The position numbers and the translations under genes are program-made. Under the pieces are notes generated by a model. It was not told the origin of the DNA. It saw only the letters and a program-made list of their open reading frames with translations, and did not search any database. Below, in pieces: positions 9,943 through 20,828 of a stretch of DNA of 64,000 nt; the stretch's first letter is position 1, and the number at the start of each line of letters is the position of its first letter. Origin of the DNA: Terana coerulea (Eukaryota; Basidiomycota; Agaricomycetes; Polyporales; Phanerochaetaceae); contig JAKOGH010000096.1 in NCBI GenBank assembly GCA_024811115.1, positions 124,001 through 188,000 on the forward strand. Direction: 5' to 3'.

Positions 9943-11672
9943 TTATATAAAGACCCCTCGGCTGTTGAGAATGCCTTTCCAGCTTGATGCCACATACCCC
10001 ACAAACTGGGTTGTATCGTCGAAAGCGCCTTTCGCTCCAGACTCCTACCCGTCGCGGCTGGACGGAGAGGGAGGAGAGAGAGGGAGGAGGAGAAGGCGCT
10101 TGAGGGTCAGATCCATTCGCCCGATATTCCAAAGCCCTCCCTACCGTCCAGCCGCGACTGGCAAAAACAAAGGTAAACAGATGATATAAGCATGATGGGA
10201 GGATGCCGGCGTGCTGCCGAGCTTGAATTTTGAGAAATCCCATCACTGTCATCAGCCGACTACCCACATTCGTGAGGTTGGCTCGCTAACCTCGTCTTCC
10301 ATTGTGACATTGCTCAACGCACATCTCGACTCCTCTGCTTTGCAGGTGCATCATGAGACAGCTCAACAAATCTCAAAGAACCAGTACTGAGTGAGAGACT
10401 TTCCAGATAACAGTGACAAAATTAGTGTCAGTACCTAGCGCTCTGACAGTGCATGCACCACTGGCAGTACCGCTCACTCATTAACGTGATGCTAGTAAGT
10501 ATTGGTAGCTGCATAGTAGAATGTTCATGGTATATAGGCTCGCTGCACAGCACAACATCACGGTCAATATGTGTGACAGCGCGCTGTTTCTACCTGCAAG
10601 GTCAAGGCAAGGTACGCAGCGTACGCCGCAGTGCTGAGCGCTGAGTGTGGGCAGTCGGCTGATGGCATCATGGCAGTGATAGGATTTCAGAAATTCAAGC
10701 TCGGCAGCACGCCGGCATCCTCCCATCATGCTTATATCATCTGTTTACCTTTGTTTTTGCCAGTCGCGGCTGGACGGTAGGGAGGGCTTTGGAATATCGG
10801 GCGAATGGATCTGACCCTCAAGCGCCTTCTCCTCCTCTCTCTCCTCCCTCTCCGTCCAGCCGCGACGGGTAGGAGTCTGCTTTCGCTCGTGAAGCCTTCT
10901 CAAGCAATTCGGTAAGGAAAGCGTCCGCAGTTTCCGGGGAATTGATCTGATGAAGCTCTGGTTTCGCTGAAGCCTCAGCCACCTGCTATATGAATCAAAA
11001 GCGGTAGAGAACTTGCCTGCAGCAGTGTACACCGCCGCCAGTGACGCTCGGCGGGCATACCACGACATCTGCAAGTCTATCAGCTGAGAGTAGACAAATA
11101 AACTTCTTGTCGCATACTCCAATGGAAGTATCTCCCGCCACAACACATGCTTCGTCTGCGACACTAGCTGCGTGCTTCATGGCTGGCAATGGGTCGACGA
11201 TATGGAACCCTGAAGGAGTTGCAAGCGTCCCATATGCCTATGATACGTAACCATTGGAGTAAGCTACAGACCCTCAACGTTCAACATTGACTACAATACT
11301 CACCTCTGGTAGAAGCTTGAGCACAGGTTGATTGTAACGAAGTCGCGCTTCCAAGGCATCCTTCACTGTCGGGGTGCCAGCGACGGAGATGGATTCTCTC
11401 ATAAACGACCTGCCTTCATCAAGCCACGCGTTAATCAGAGTACGTCTGGCGTCATTGCCTTCGCCGAAGAGAGCAGACACTGCTGCGTCTCGCAACGGTT
11501 CTGGGTGAGGATTGGGAAGCACAAGCACAGAACGGGCCAAGGTTTCGCGGGTGAAACCATGGGTCGGTACCAGTGGTATCGCCAGCTTCAAGAGTGTTTG
11601 TCTGCTCAAGTAAATTTAGGGGTAAATCAGTGCTTAGTCCATGAGCTAGAAGACTGACCTCAACGCAGTCAT
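9943..11672 (-). CDS. COQ9: COQ9, coenzyme Q biosynthesis protein, last exon split by a transposon
   Basis: COQ9 is a mitochondrial lipid-binding protein that works with COQ7 in ubiquinone synthesis. Exons on the minus strand: 11672-11659, 11601-11304, 11237-11118, 11068-11033 and 10982-10880, all in phase. Family features are LLKLAIPLVPTHGFTRETLA, then DDARRTLINAWLDEG-like GNDARRTLINAWLDEG, MSWYARRASLAA and INSPETADAFLTELLEKAS. The frame then enters an 842-bp element (10038-10879) and stops at 10820-10818. Across the element and one copy of the 9-bp duplication the frame resumes at 10028 with GAFDDTTQFVGYVASSWKGI and ends at TAA 9945-9943, which looks like the native C-terminus. The gene faces GMC copy 3 tail to tail and diverges from eIF3j, with 203 bp between start codons. 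No homopolymer breaks were found in this gene. Confidence 0.9.
10029..10037. repeat. target-site duplication, left copy (CTTTCGCTC)
   Basis: Identical to 10880-10888 on the other side of the inverted-repeat element. Removing the element and one copy restores the COQ9 reading frame. Confidence 0.93.
10038..10879. mobile_element. 842-bp non-autonomous inverted-repeat transposon (Mutator-like MITE) inserted in COQ9
   Basis: The two ends are long, nearly identical inverted repeats: about 10038-10260 against about 10655-10879, differing by a few substitutions and small indels. The outer ends read CAGACTCCTACCCG. The element is flanked by the 9-bp direct repeat CTTTCGCTC at 10029-10037 and 10880-10888, a target-site duplication. 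Each arm also contains its own inverted pair (GTCGCGGCTGGACGG against CCGTCCAGCCGCGAC), so each can form a nested hairpin. The inner 390 bp has no transposase. A 9-bp duplication with long terminal repeats fits Mutator-like elements best; the superfamily is inferred from duplication length only. Confidence 0.93.
10880..10888. repeat. target-site duplication, right copy (CTTTCGCTC)
   Basis: Pairs with 10029-10037; it encodes the last COQ9 residues before the insertion on the minus strand. Confidence 0.93.
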
Positions 11673-11875
11673 GGTGAAGGTGTGGGTCGAACTAGTAAGT
11701 TCGTTACCGAATTCGTACAACAGCTTGCGGAGATCAAACTCGTTGATCTAATCTACCGAACCGATCCAGGCAATCCACTGATCATGTAGCCTGGGCGCCT
11801 GATTTCAGTACTCTTTCTCCGCCGTCTGTAGTACTTGCTCGCCAGACCTTCTCCTCTTTCTCTACAGAAAACGAA
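11673..11875. promoter_or_regulatory. shared divergent promoter of COQ9 and eIF3j
   Basis: Only 203 bp separate the two start codons, which point away from each other, so both promoters must lie here or overlap. No TATA box or other defined site was recognised. Confidence 0.5.
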
Positions 11876-12859
11876 ATGTCTGACTGGGGTTGGTGAAACT
11901 TATGCTATTATGCTCTATAGACAATTTACGAGCTCAAGAGTGTAGAAGCTTCCGATAACGAGTCGCCTGCGCCCGCTGCACCTCAGGCAAAGAAAGTGCC
12001 CGTGAAGAGTAAATGGGAGGGGGAAGACGAAGATGACAGTGCACCTGTCGTAAGTAATACGTTTTGGCTACAATTGAGAGTGTGCAACTGAGTACATACG
12101 TCGATGTCTGTGATCAGAGCGATTGGGAAGCGTCTTCGGAGGAGGAGGAGGAGAAGCCCAAGACAGCCCCCGTTGCACCTCCAAAGAAGAAGGGTACTCT
12201 CAAGCAAAAGTTGGCGGAGAAAGCAGCAGCCAAAGCTGCAGCAGGATCAGACGAAGAATATGACGAGGATGCTGTATTGGATCCGCGAGAGAAGGCCCGG
12301 AGAGACCGCGAGCGTGAATTGGCGGCTGATCTGAACAATGCTGCTGATTTGCTTGGCTCAGCAGCCATTGGAGGTACGTAAACCATCCTGCGTCACCTAG
12401 TACACTACTCAATGGTTATAGGCACGTCGTCCAAGGAACTCGACTCGCTGCTTTCTGCCCAGCCACGGACAAAGGAAGACTTCGTTGAATTGTCGAACAA
12501 GATCATCCAGCTCATTCTCAAACGCCATGAGGACAAGCCACTGTACCCCACCTTCGTTGAGCATTTCGTTCGCGAAGTGGCGCAGCCACTACGAGACGTT
12601 GAGATCAGGAAAGCTGCCAGCGGCCCTCACGACGTTGGCGAACGAGAAGCAGAGGGAGCAGAGGGACAAGTCTTCGGGCAAAAGAAGGCCAAGGCGGCTG
12701 CTAAACCTGGGTTGGGTGCCGCGAAGGTTGGAAACAAGTATGTGGACTAGGTTACTCTGAATCTACAGTTGACTGACGGTTTTACACCACAGGTTGGATA
12801 CTAGCGTGTATGAAGAAGCATTGGACGACTTCGGCAGCAACGCAGACGATTTCATGTAG
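11876..12859 (+). CDS. HCR1: translation initiation factor eIF3 subunit j (Hcr1-like)
   Basis: eIF3j is a loosely bound eIF3 subunit acting at the 40S decoding centre. Exons: 11876-11888, 11921-12049, 12118-12373, 12422-12737, 12793-12859. Recognition rests on the acidic N-terminus (SDWEASSEEEEE), the basic KKKGTLKQKLAEKAAAKAAA, the conserved middle (SKELDSLLSAQPRTKEDFVE, then LYPTFVEHFVREV) and the typical end DDFGSNADDFM. The first exon reads MSDWG, but its join to IYELKSVEASD is one base out of phase: the run GGGG at 11886-11889 appears to have one G too many, or I have mis-set this splice. All other junctions are in phase. Confidence 0.9.
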
Positions 12860-13210
12860 ATCATATATCGTTGTCGTAAACCTAATGTACTAGATCAACA
12901 GTGCTCGCTTGATGCTACCCGATATTGCATGTGCGAAATATCGAGGACAAGGTACGATCTTTGGCAAGCAGCGTAAGGGCGAAATTGCTGACGCTACTAT
13001 TCACGACAAAGAGATAGCTTTGTCGTCGCTTGTTGTTTATACTGAGTGTTCTGGGCCATTGTTTATAAACAAACGGACCAACAAATTCAATTCGCTTTCA
13101 TTTGGACCAACGGGCTTTAGCTGTGGCCCATGTATATGGGGTGGCCACTTACGCATATATATATCTAGCCCCAGAACTCACTTTCGGGCTTTGCTAACGC
13201 TTTAACAGAC
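12860..13210. other. intergenic spacer with TATA-like stretch
   Basis: Contains the eIF3j 3' flank and an ATATATATAT stretch near 13154-13165, about 50 bp upstream of the next start codon and plausible as a TATA-type element. No coding sequence recognised. Confidence 0.4.
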
Positions 13211-13796
13211 ATGCCCGCTACCGTCGAAGAGATTGAAGCGTTACGCTTTGCAGGCAAGCACCCTCGATACTCCTCTCCTACCTTTCGCTTATCATCTGAT
13301 AGGTTACACTGTTGCAGACCTGCAATTTCAGCTCGACCTCTTGCAGACAGAAACCCATCCGGACCTGTTCGTTCTCCGAAACAAACATCAGCAAGAGGTC
13401 GACGAGATGTCCACGTCTATATATCTGTCGTTGGTTGGCAAGGATCAGCTGGACCAGAGCGAGCTCGAGTACGTTCGACGAAAATTCGAGACGTTTCGAG
13501 GAGCCCTGCAATGGACGCCTGTCGGTTCCAAAGAACGCCTCTTTCATGATCTGAAGGAAATGGAGGAGCGGGAGATCTCGAAGCGAGCGCAAGCTCAAGA
13601 GGCGAACCGTATGCGGAGGTTGGACATTGCTGAGAGTATGCTGAACGTCGTTCGCGCGACGAAGGACGGCGACTACGACCAACGTCTGCAAGCCTTGCGG
13701 CGAAACATGGCGTTGGAGATGCGCTTGCGTACGCTTCAGGCGCCGTATTCATCAACTCAGGCGGGTTCCACGAGCGTACCTACTACCCACAGATGA
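13211..13796 (+). CDS. small predicted coiled-coil protein with a GC-AG intron, function unknown
   Basis: Exons 13211-13253 and 13318-13796 encode 173 residues starting MPATVEEIEALRFADLQFQL. The only in-phase junction uses a GC donor (CAG|GCAAGC) and a normal CAG acceptor after a TTGCAG tract; no GT donor fits. The protein is rich in Glu, Arg, Leu and Gln with heptad-like stretches (ELEYVRRKFETFRGALQW, KEMEEREISKRAQAQEANRM, ALRRNMALEMRLRTL), so coiled coil is likely. I do not recognise a family. Confidence 0.7.
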
Positions 13797-14436
13797 AGAA
13801 GGCTCCAACGGGAGCAAAGGCGCCACCTTGTACAACTTCCCCAATACCTGCCCTTAGTGACCTCCCGTTCAAATATTTCAATATTTACTTACACTGAATA
13901 ACAACCTCAAGACTAGATCTAGAGTTGCATAGTATTTCTGGTTCATCGTATAAGTTCAGCGAGGGGCGAATACACTCAACATTATTGGATTTACGTGCAC
14001 AGTTCTTGAGGTCGTCCGCCTTGCTTGGTACTAATAGTGAAGTTTTCGCTGCCATCCTCGCCTTCGCAGTTTCCACAGCTGCAGCTCCGCTCAGCACCAT
14101 CTCCTACGAATAAGTTTGCGACAACGTGGCGGGAAACCTGCGTCCTGTCGCCTGCTTCGATGCTCCCAACACCCCTGCCTTCTCGCCGTCCCCACAGGCT
14201 CAACACACTTGCCGACTGCCTCTCGCGCGTTCCGCACAAGCTTTACCACGTTTGTGTCCAGCCCGGCCCCTCTAACATAGACGGCCTAAAAACGCTTTCG
14301 CGTGATCCACCGTCCCCAGCCCTCTGCTCCCAGAGCTTTCTTCGACAGTACACAGTTACCATGCGCTTGTTACCCCCTGGCCGTCGGCTCGTTATGAAAT
14401 CTCCACTATCTCGGAGCGCCCTCCTCTACCTCATAT
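13797..14436. other. intergenic spacer
   Basis: Convergent 3' flanks of the coiled-coil gene and the F-box-like gene. A 211-codon plus-strand frame (14025-14660) overlaps the F-box gene and looks like a shadow with no domain. Confidence 0.45.
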
Positions 14437-16035
14437 CTACATCTCCCTGGCACTTGTCTCTCCGTTCTTTGGCTTGGGCACGCTTATCCTCCTACATGAG
14501 GGATTGTTCCGCGCTTCTTCGTTCGAGATGGCTAATGCGGCAACACGGGCGGCCTCTTTCTTGTACGCTCGCCCACCGTCGGACAGTATCCAACGGAGGA
14601 AAGTTTCCCTCTCTTCCTCCGACTCGCAAAGCCAGAAGTCAAAGACTTGTGACCGAGTGAGAGACACGGCCATGCCGTCCACCCTATGATTGCGCTGCGC
14701 CAAGAGAATGTCGTCCAGTCCGAGCTGTCTTGCTCTCTGTAGCCATGGCATACCCACTTGGCAATGAATGCGCAACTTGGCCTTGTGAGACACCGCGGGA
14801 CGGTATGTTCCTTGCGGGACATTTTCCACAAGCCACCTGAAGATGTGCGCGTATCTTTCGTCCAACCGGAACGAACATTCGTGGATTTGTGGAAAGTCCC
14901 AAAGGACGTCGTTGATGGACTGCCAGTTCAAGCCTTCGGTGAACTCTTCAAGGGAGGTAGCGCTACCTGTGATGCTGAGTTCCATCTGAGGAACATTGAT
15001 GGCGTGTTGCCAGTGAACGAGATTGTTGAGCTGGAATAGTAGTAAGGTCTGGATATATTCTGTATCACTAGACCCTTCGAAGACAACTGACATGGTTCCT
15101 AAGATCTCGCTTTAGCTAGAAACATAGGAGTGATAGTAGGTGGACATACCACGCGAATTGCGGCTGATATTTGTCGTTGTAAGGTAAGCAGGCCTGCAGT
15201 GACAAACGAGTCTCGTAATGAGCTGCGGTACATGCCCGTTTAGGAGATCGGGTAAGTCCTTGTGCAAAGCTATAGATGCAAGCGCATAGAATGCAAGCTT
15301 CGCCTCAACTTCAGGCCCACCGCACTCACGGACCTTCACATATTGCAGTCCATGTCTAAACGCCTTGAACCGCGTGGCTGATATCGTAGTAATCCCATCG
15401 TCGAACGTGAGTCTTTCGCACTGTACGGTGTGCACGCTTCGGATGCTGTAGATAAGTCGAAGGAGGTCGTTGGCATGGCGGAAATGGAGATCAGAAAGAG
15501 TCAGCTGGTGGACTTTGAACAGGCGCCACTGCAGCGTCCGCGGCAGCGAACCGGACAACGAGCAAGGGGCGTAGGCTCTTGCGCCGATGCCGGTAAAAGT
15601 GGTAGTATGGGTCGTTCCCATCGACAACGTCACGGTGAAAGCGCGTCGGAATCCTGTTGGACCGCGGCTCAGCAACTTCAGGAGAAGAAGATGTAACCAA
15701 GGCTCCCATGGCTCGTCCCACTGAAGGCACCAGTCTCCTACACAATCCTCGATAGGTGGAAGACCGGGGATTGGATGGTCAATGAACCATAGGATCTGCT
15801 GAGCATCGTCTCGAGAACACAAAGATAATGTCCAGAAGATATAATCCCGACACCTGGCAGCCCAATGCCGACAGGTCAAAGCGCATGCGCCGAGGGCCTT
15901 CTTGGCACTGGGAGTCGGGGAATCCACCATATCAGAAAGCCAAATCATTTCCCTAAGTATTTTATCGATGGTTTCGGGAGGAAGACCGGCACCTGTCGCG
16001 GTCACGGAACGGTGGGCTGCAGATGTGAGAGGCAT
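14437..16035 (-). CDS. F-box-like protein
   Basis: F-box proteins bridge substrates to SCF ubiquitin ligases; Agaricomycetes have very many. Exons 16035-15150 and 15098-14437 join in phase across a 51-nt intron (donor GTATGT, acceptor TTAG). I chose ATG 16035 because LPPETIDKILREM follows about 15 residues later. The F-box-like N-terminus includes ALGACALTCRHWAARCRDYI, then a long region with spaced hydrophobic LRR-like strands (LYSIRSVHTVQCERLTFDDG-type) and a C-terminal basic tail ending TSAREM. An upstream start at 16137 would add 34 residues of low quality. Substrate unknown. Confidence 0.8.
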
Positions 16036-17193
16036 ACTGAGCCGAGTACAGGAAGATGATGGCGTGGTGGTGGTCTGCGTGAGAGGGACTTTTGAGGCAT
16101 GGAGGCTGCAACAGCGGTAGGTCCAGTACAGTAGCAAGTTGTCCGTGTCTTGCGGAGTCGGCTATGCGATACAAGGTTTTGCTCCCACGCGCAGAGCTTC
16201 ATGGCGCTGCAATTGCAGCGCACACGCAAAGCCTGTCCTTAGGTAAAAACAATGCAAGGGTTAGCTGGAAGGTGTATACACCTAGGAAAGGCATGAGCAT
16301 AGAATCGCAAATCAACCCATATATGCCTTCGCGGACGAGAGACACTGACCGTATAAACCACTAGTGATTGAGCATATTGCACTTGGAGGCTGGTTAAGCT
16401 TATTGGTGTCACAAATATGAGCTATGGCGCGGTCGGAAAGAGCACAAGCGCATCTCGCGTCCGGCCAACGACTCGGGCTGTCGAAGCCGGACGAGGCCAA
16501 TCGTTGTAGAGGTGCGTTCGGCTACACAGGCACAACGAATGCATTGCCAAGAGGATGCCTGGATTGATTTGTTGCATTGTCACGTAGAACTCTGGACCAA
16601 TGGTCTCGACGCCGAGAAGTTCACGCGCGTACTTCATAGAACATCCTATGAACATCCTGTCACGCGGGTCCACGGTCAGAAGATCTACTAAGACGACGAC
16701 ATGAAGAGAAAAGATACTCACATCGCACAAAATCCGACAGCCCGTCTTCGTCAGTTAGGCCGAGCATTGTGTCATCGTCGCTGTCCGGGTAGCACACGTT
16801 GGACAAATGTGAAGTAAGTGGATATATGCGCTTTTATAGAACCAGATGCCCTGAAGCAGTTGGATACTACGTTCTAACCGGCAAGAACCTGCGCATGTGC
16901 TATGCGACCAGCTCACGAACGACGAAACGCAAACGCTCGACTTTTCTCATCAAACCCTGTCCTAGTTACAGCCAACTAAAGGCCAAGGCTGCTGCTTTGG
17001 AGCTTGTACCTGCGACACAAGTTGCACACTTGATCAATTCACTAGCCAGCATATATAATAGACTGTTGTAGTTCGCACTTTATGCCAAATTCTGAGGAAT
17101 AACAGTGCTATTTTTGTCTCCCTCAGGCCAGGATCCTTCGCCACTAATACAGCATCAACATCTATAAAGATCTGAAGTTCTAGACCTAGTAAC
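16036..17193. other. spacer with a possible coding fragment on the minus strand (about 16830-16422)
   Basis: Mostly unrecognised. On the minus strand CYPDSDDDTMLGLTDEDG (about 16795-16740) is followed by a GTGAGT donor-like site, then VDPRDRMFIGCSMKYARELL and QQINPGILLAMHSLC down to about 16500. This looks like degraded coding sequence but I could not assign a family or complete a gene. Confidence 0.35.
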
Positions 17194-17911
17194 TAGTGTT
17201 TTAAAGTCCGGTCCAGTCTGGTCTTTTGCAATTTTTACTAGGACCAGGACCAGGACTGCTTAAAGACCAGGACCATAGATATAAGACTGGACCAAGACCA
17301 GTCTTAGTAGGACTGCAGTCTTTTTGCAGTCCTTGACTGGTCCAGACTGGTCCAGGACCAAAGGCAGTCTTTGACCAGTCTGGACTAGTCTTGGACTGGT
17401 TCTAATCAAGTCTTTACTTTGTAAGTTAAATATAACTTGCTGACTATGTATGTTATATTATTATTAAATTAGATTTCGCTTTTTACACTAGTCCTTAGCT
17501 TTGAAACATAATGTATAACTGCACACTACAAGTCTTAAGTATACTTCTTTCCATAGCTTTAGCAATTAGAAGTGAATTATAATTAAATTCACTTCAAAGG
17601 CAAGTAACAAATTATTACCATTGCTTCAAAAACTACAGTTTTAAAATTTTCTTCTTGCCAAAGTGGGTTTGCATCTTATATTTTTGCCAAACAAGCCCTC
17701 AAAACCATCTATATAAGGTATGCATTAAGACCAGTCCTAGACTGGTCCTGACCAGTCTTTAGCAGTTTCAACTTTCTGGCTACAGGCAAAGACTAGGATC
17801 AGAACTGGGACTGGACCACTATAGGACTGGACCAAAACCAGTCCTAAAACAGTCCAGTCCAGTCCAGTCCTCAGTCTTTTGCAGTCCTTAGGACTGGACC
17901 TTGAAACACTA
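17194..17911. mobile_element. 718-bp hAT-like non-autonomous element with GGACTGG/CCAGTCC subterminal repeats
   Basis: The ends are the inverted pair TAGTGTTT ... AAACACTA, with further imperfect match inward (AAGTCC and AGGTCC). An 8-bp direct repeat CTAGTAAC flanks it at 17186-17193 and 17912-17919. Blocks near both ends (17205-17400 and 17730-17900) are packed with the degenerate motif GGACTGGTCC in both orientations; the centre is AT-rich with no transposase. The 8-bp duplication, TAGTG-type ends and clustered subterminal repeats all fit hAT-derived MITEs. Confidence 0.88.
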
Positions 17912-17919
17912 CTAGTAAC

Positions 17920-18304
17920 TCTATAGCGGTCTCCACTGGCTCAAGTTCTGCCTTGTGGTCAGGCATGTTGAGTTTCTGTCTATCAATGAAATCCAGCCAG
18001 CATTCAACATCAGGGAAAATTAGCAAGGCTACACGGTGCTACGTAGCCTCCATAGAAATAGTAGCCCAGTAGACAAGTCCCCTTTATGTAGCGCTGGGTA
18101 GCTGCCACTCTAAGCTCTGTAGCACAATGTAGCAAAGCCGTAGCGGCTGTAGCAGTCAGGTAGTACTCGTGATTTCACTCTGCAAAACGGCGTTTGCATT
18201 ATTACGTGCAAGATACCTGTGATCAACAATATATATTACAGAAATAGATACATGGCACTAGTCTACATATACCTGTTATAACAGAACAGGACTACAAATC
18301 ATGC
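17920..18304. other. spacer with clustered GTAGC motifs
   Basis: No gene. Between about 18036 and 18170 the pentamer GTAGC or its complement occurs many times; a similar cluster lies at about 20300-20410. These may be subterminal repeats of another element, but I could not define ends. Confidence 0.35.
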
Positions 18305-18312
18305 TACACAGA

Positions 18313-18667
18313 TAGTGATTGGCAAGGGTAAACCCTCCATGCTCAGAGGGCAACCCTTACCCTTACCTCCAATACCCTTACCATGAAGGGTAAGGGTTGA
18401 GGTGACCCTTCAAACCCTTGCCAAAATAGGCCAAAAATGGTGCTTTAAGTGCCTTTCCCTACTTATTTATAATGTCAGTCTTCTATTTGAGTGGCTTGCA
18501 TTGGTATAGAAAGCACTTACAACACTTGCAGCCCTCTCTAGCAATATGCCTAGTGCTTGAATAAAGACCCCTGCCAGACAAGAGTTAACTTTCCTCAACC
18601 CTTACCCTTACCCTCTGTACCCTTACCTTTAACCCTCGGAGGGTTTGCAAACCCCTGCCTATCACTA
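18313..18667 (+). mobile_element. hAT-like MITE, copy A (355 bp)
   Basis: Ends TAGTGATTGGCAAGGGT ... ATCACTA form imperfect inverted repeats, flanked by the 8-bp direct repeat TACACAGA (18305-18312 and 18668-18675). Subterminal regions carry many CCCTTACC/GGTAAGGG units. It is nearly identical, in opposite orientation, to the element at 21960-22318. No coding capacity. Confidence 0.9.
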
Positions 18668-18699
18668 TACACAGATGCAAGGGAATGAGTGGCCAGGCG

Positions 18700-20229
18700 A
18701 GTATCTCAGTTCATGCATATGATCTGCGGCATATGGTAGGTTAGCATTTGATAAGTAGTGTGGGATAGGTCAACTTACGGGGCACTCTTCCCAGGACCCA
18801 CGCTCGACATCTCCTTACCAGCCTACCTACCCTAACGTACTGGGGTGTGCTGCAACAGCACTGTGAGGCATGAGTAAAACTGAGTTGCTTGTTTGCATAC
18901 CTCTGACATATTATATGGACAACGGGGGCGGCGGCGCGAGTGGGTGTTGGGGGGCGGCAGTCGTCGTCGACACGCCGGCACTTGCGGGGCCCATGGTCGG
19001 CGCCCTCGTTGGCGGTGGTGGGTACAGATTCGTCTTCACCATTCGCGTCACTCGCATCCTCCTCTTTGCTGCCTACAAACCGCGCAATCTGGCTTCCAGG
19101 TTGTACTGCTGCCTCGATCATCGGATAGGGATTCTTCGCAGCAGGAAATTACAGCCTACCGAATGAATCCACTGGATAGGCAAGGGCTGTAGGCTAGGTC
19201 GGAGCATTGCGTCATGTCGAAGCTGACAAAAAGTCGAGGTGCATGCTGGCAGCGGGTGTAGCAGATGATGGGGGAGGAGAAAGTGAAGGAAAGCCTCGGG
19301 GGAGTCGCACGAAAAATCATCAAACGCGTGCGTCATCTGTTGAGCGCCTGTACTTCAGGCGGGCATTTCAGAACTTGAGCACTCGAAGGCAAGTCTGCCT
19401 CACCTGCGCACTCCTCTGTCTTGGCCGAGCATTCCACCCGCCCCCGTCGAGTTGCTGCCGAGCACGTAGTCCACCCACTCGAGGTTGTCGGACTCACCTG
19501 CGGTGCCCAGCCAGCGCGCCGTACACGGCGGCCACCAGCGTCCGAGCGCCGTCCCGACGGAGTGCTCCTCGTCGTCGTCTCCGAGCTGGAGCGCCCTCGG
19601 CGTCGATCACGGCGCTCTTCGTGTAGAAGTGCAGCGCATACAGCGGCGTACACTCCTACCGAGGCCTAGAGGAAGCTAGGATGGTTACTCACCTGTAGGT
19701 TAGTTGATACACACGTTAGTGGGTTGAAAGTTGTAAGAGTCTTCTTAGAGTATGGCGCAGAGGGCTGCCTTATATACAATACTGGGTGGCTGTACTACAA
19801 ACAGACACAAATAGATACCAGGACAATAGACAATAGGTATCGTCATGGTGGAACCTGGTAGAACAATGGAGAAGATGTGAGCAGAGCGCTTACGGCGTCT
19901 ATCCGACTCAACACTTCGCTGTCGACTTGGCGAGCAGGATGTTTTCCGCCCGTATTCTCTTCTGCAGCTCGCCCTTCCAGTCTATCTCCGCCCGTAGCCT
20001 TGCATTGTGGGTGCTTGACCGCATGCCGTGGGTCGTCGAATGGGTAAGATAAGAACGAGGCTCGCCAGACGACCTGGTCGTCCCTGCTGTAGACGATATC
20101 GTGTAGATGCCGGCACGTCCAGCGAAACATGGGCAAGATCCTTGGGTTCAGAGATGAAGAATGGGGCTGAGGTGAAGGCAGAGGAATTTGAATGCACGTC
20201 TTTATTATGCCAATGTATACCAGTATCAT
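18700..20229 (-). pseudogene. decayed F-box gene fragments
   Basis: On the minus strand CRHLHDIVYSRDDQVVWRAS and SYPFDDPRHAVKHP (about 20130-20000) continue in another frame as DWKGELQKRIRAENILLAKS (about 19960-19900), the style of Agaricomycete F-box proteins. Further pieces are LYALHFYTKSAVIDAEGAP (about 19645-19590) and an acidic segment GSKEEDASDANGEDESVPTT (about 19080-19020). Frames change between pieces and no full set of splice sites restores them, so I regard this as a relic. Confidence 0.5.
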
Positions 20230-20828
20230 TGCTACATTAGATCATGTTGAGACTAGAAACATCCATCGTTCTTCAGAAAGCATTAATATACATTAACCTA
20301 TGCTGCAGCCACTACATGTTGCTACGCACTTCAGTAATACAGCTACACAGCACTACGGAGATCTACGGCGCCATGCGCCATCACTACAAATGCTACAAAC
20401 GCCGGTGTAGAATGCCCTGAACTACGGACATTTAGGCGTTTCCTGATGAATGCCGAGCTGAAGTGATTTGAGTGAGTGGGAGAAGGAGGCAGTCTTGATA
20501 TGCGAGATGACTTTTGCTGTGTCTGTCCATACCCAGGAGGTATTGCGCAAGGCAGGTCAAAGTAATGAGATGTGTAGCGTCAGAGAGTAGCAATTCAGAC
20601 AGAAAGGTGATACACATTTGTCCAGTATATCTTCAACATTGACTGATTCAGCAGCATTCTCTGGGGGATAACAAAAGATCAGCATGAACCTATTGCAACT
20701 TGGTGGAGGCAAAGCTCACTGCACAACTACGGAACAGTGAGACCTCTCAGTGCCGCAATGTGTCTCCAGTAAGGCAAAGCACATCCTGCAGGGTAGCCAT
20801 ATACACATCTCTATTATGGTTGCAGTTG

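Noticed and set aside
10745..11164. Minus-strand frame continuing from the COQ9 region into the transposon
   Set aside because: It reads through the last COQ9 intron out of frame; the phase-correct splice 11032-10983 gives the conserved INSPETADAFL instead.
14025..14660. 211-codon plus-strand frame
   Set aside because: Overlaps the well-supported F-box-like gene on the other strand and has no recognisable feature.
17194..17911. Possible CRISPR-like or satellite array of ten-base repeats
   Set aside because: Repeats are degenerate, in both orientations and bounded by hAT-type ends; no spacers of regular length, and this is a eukaryotic window.
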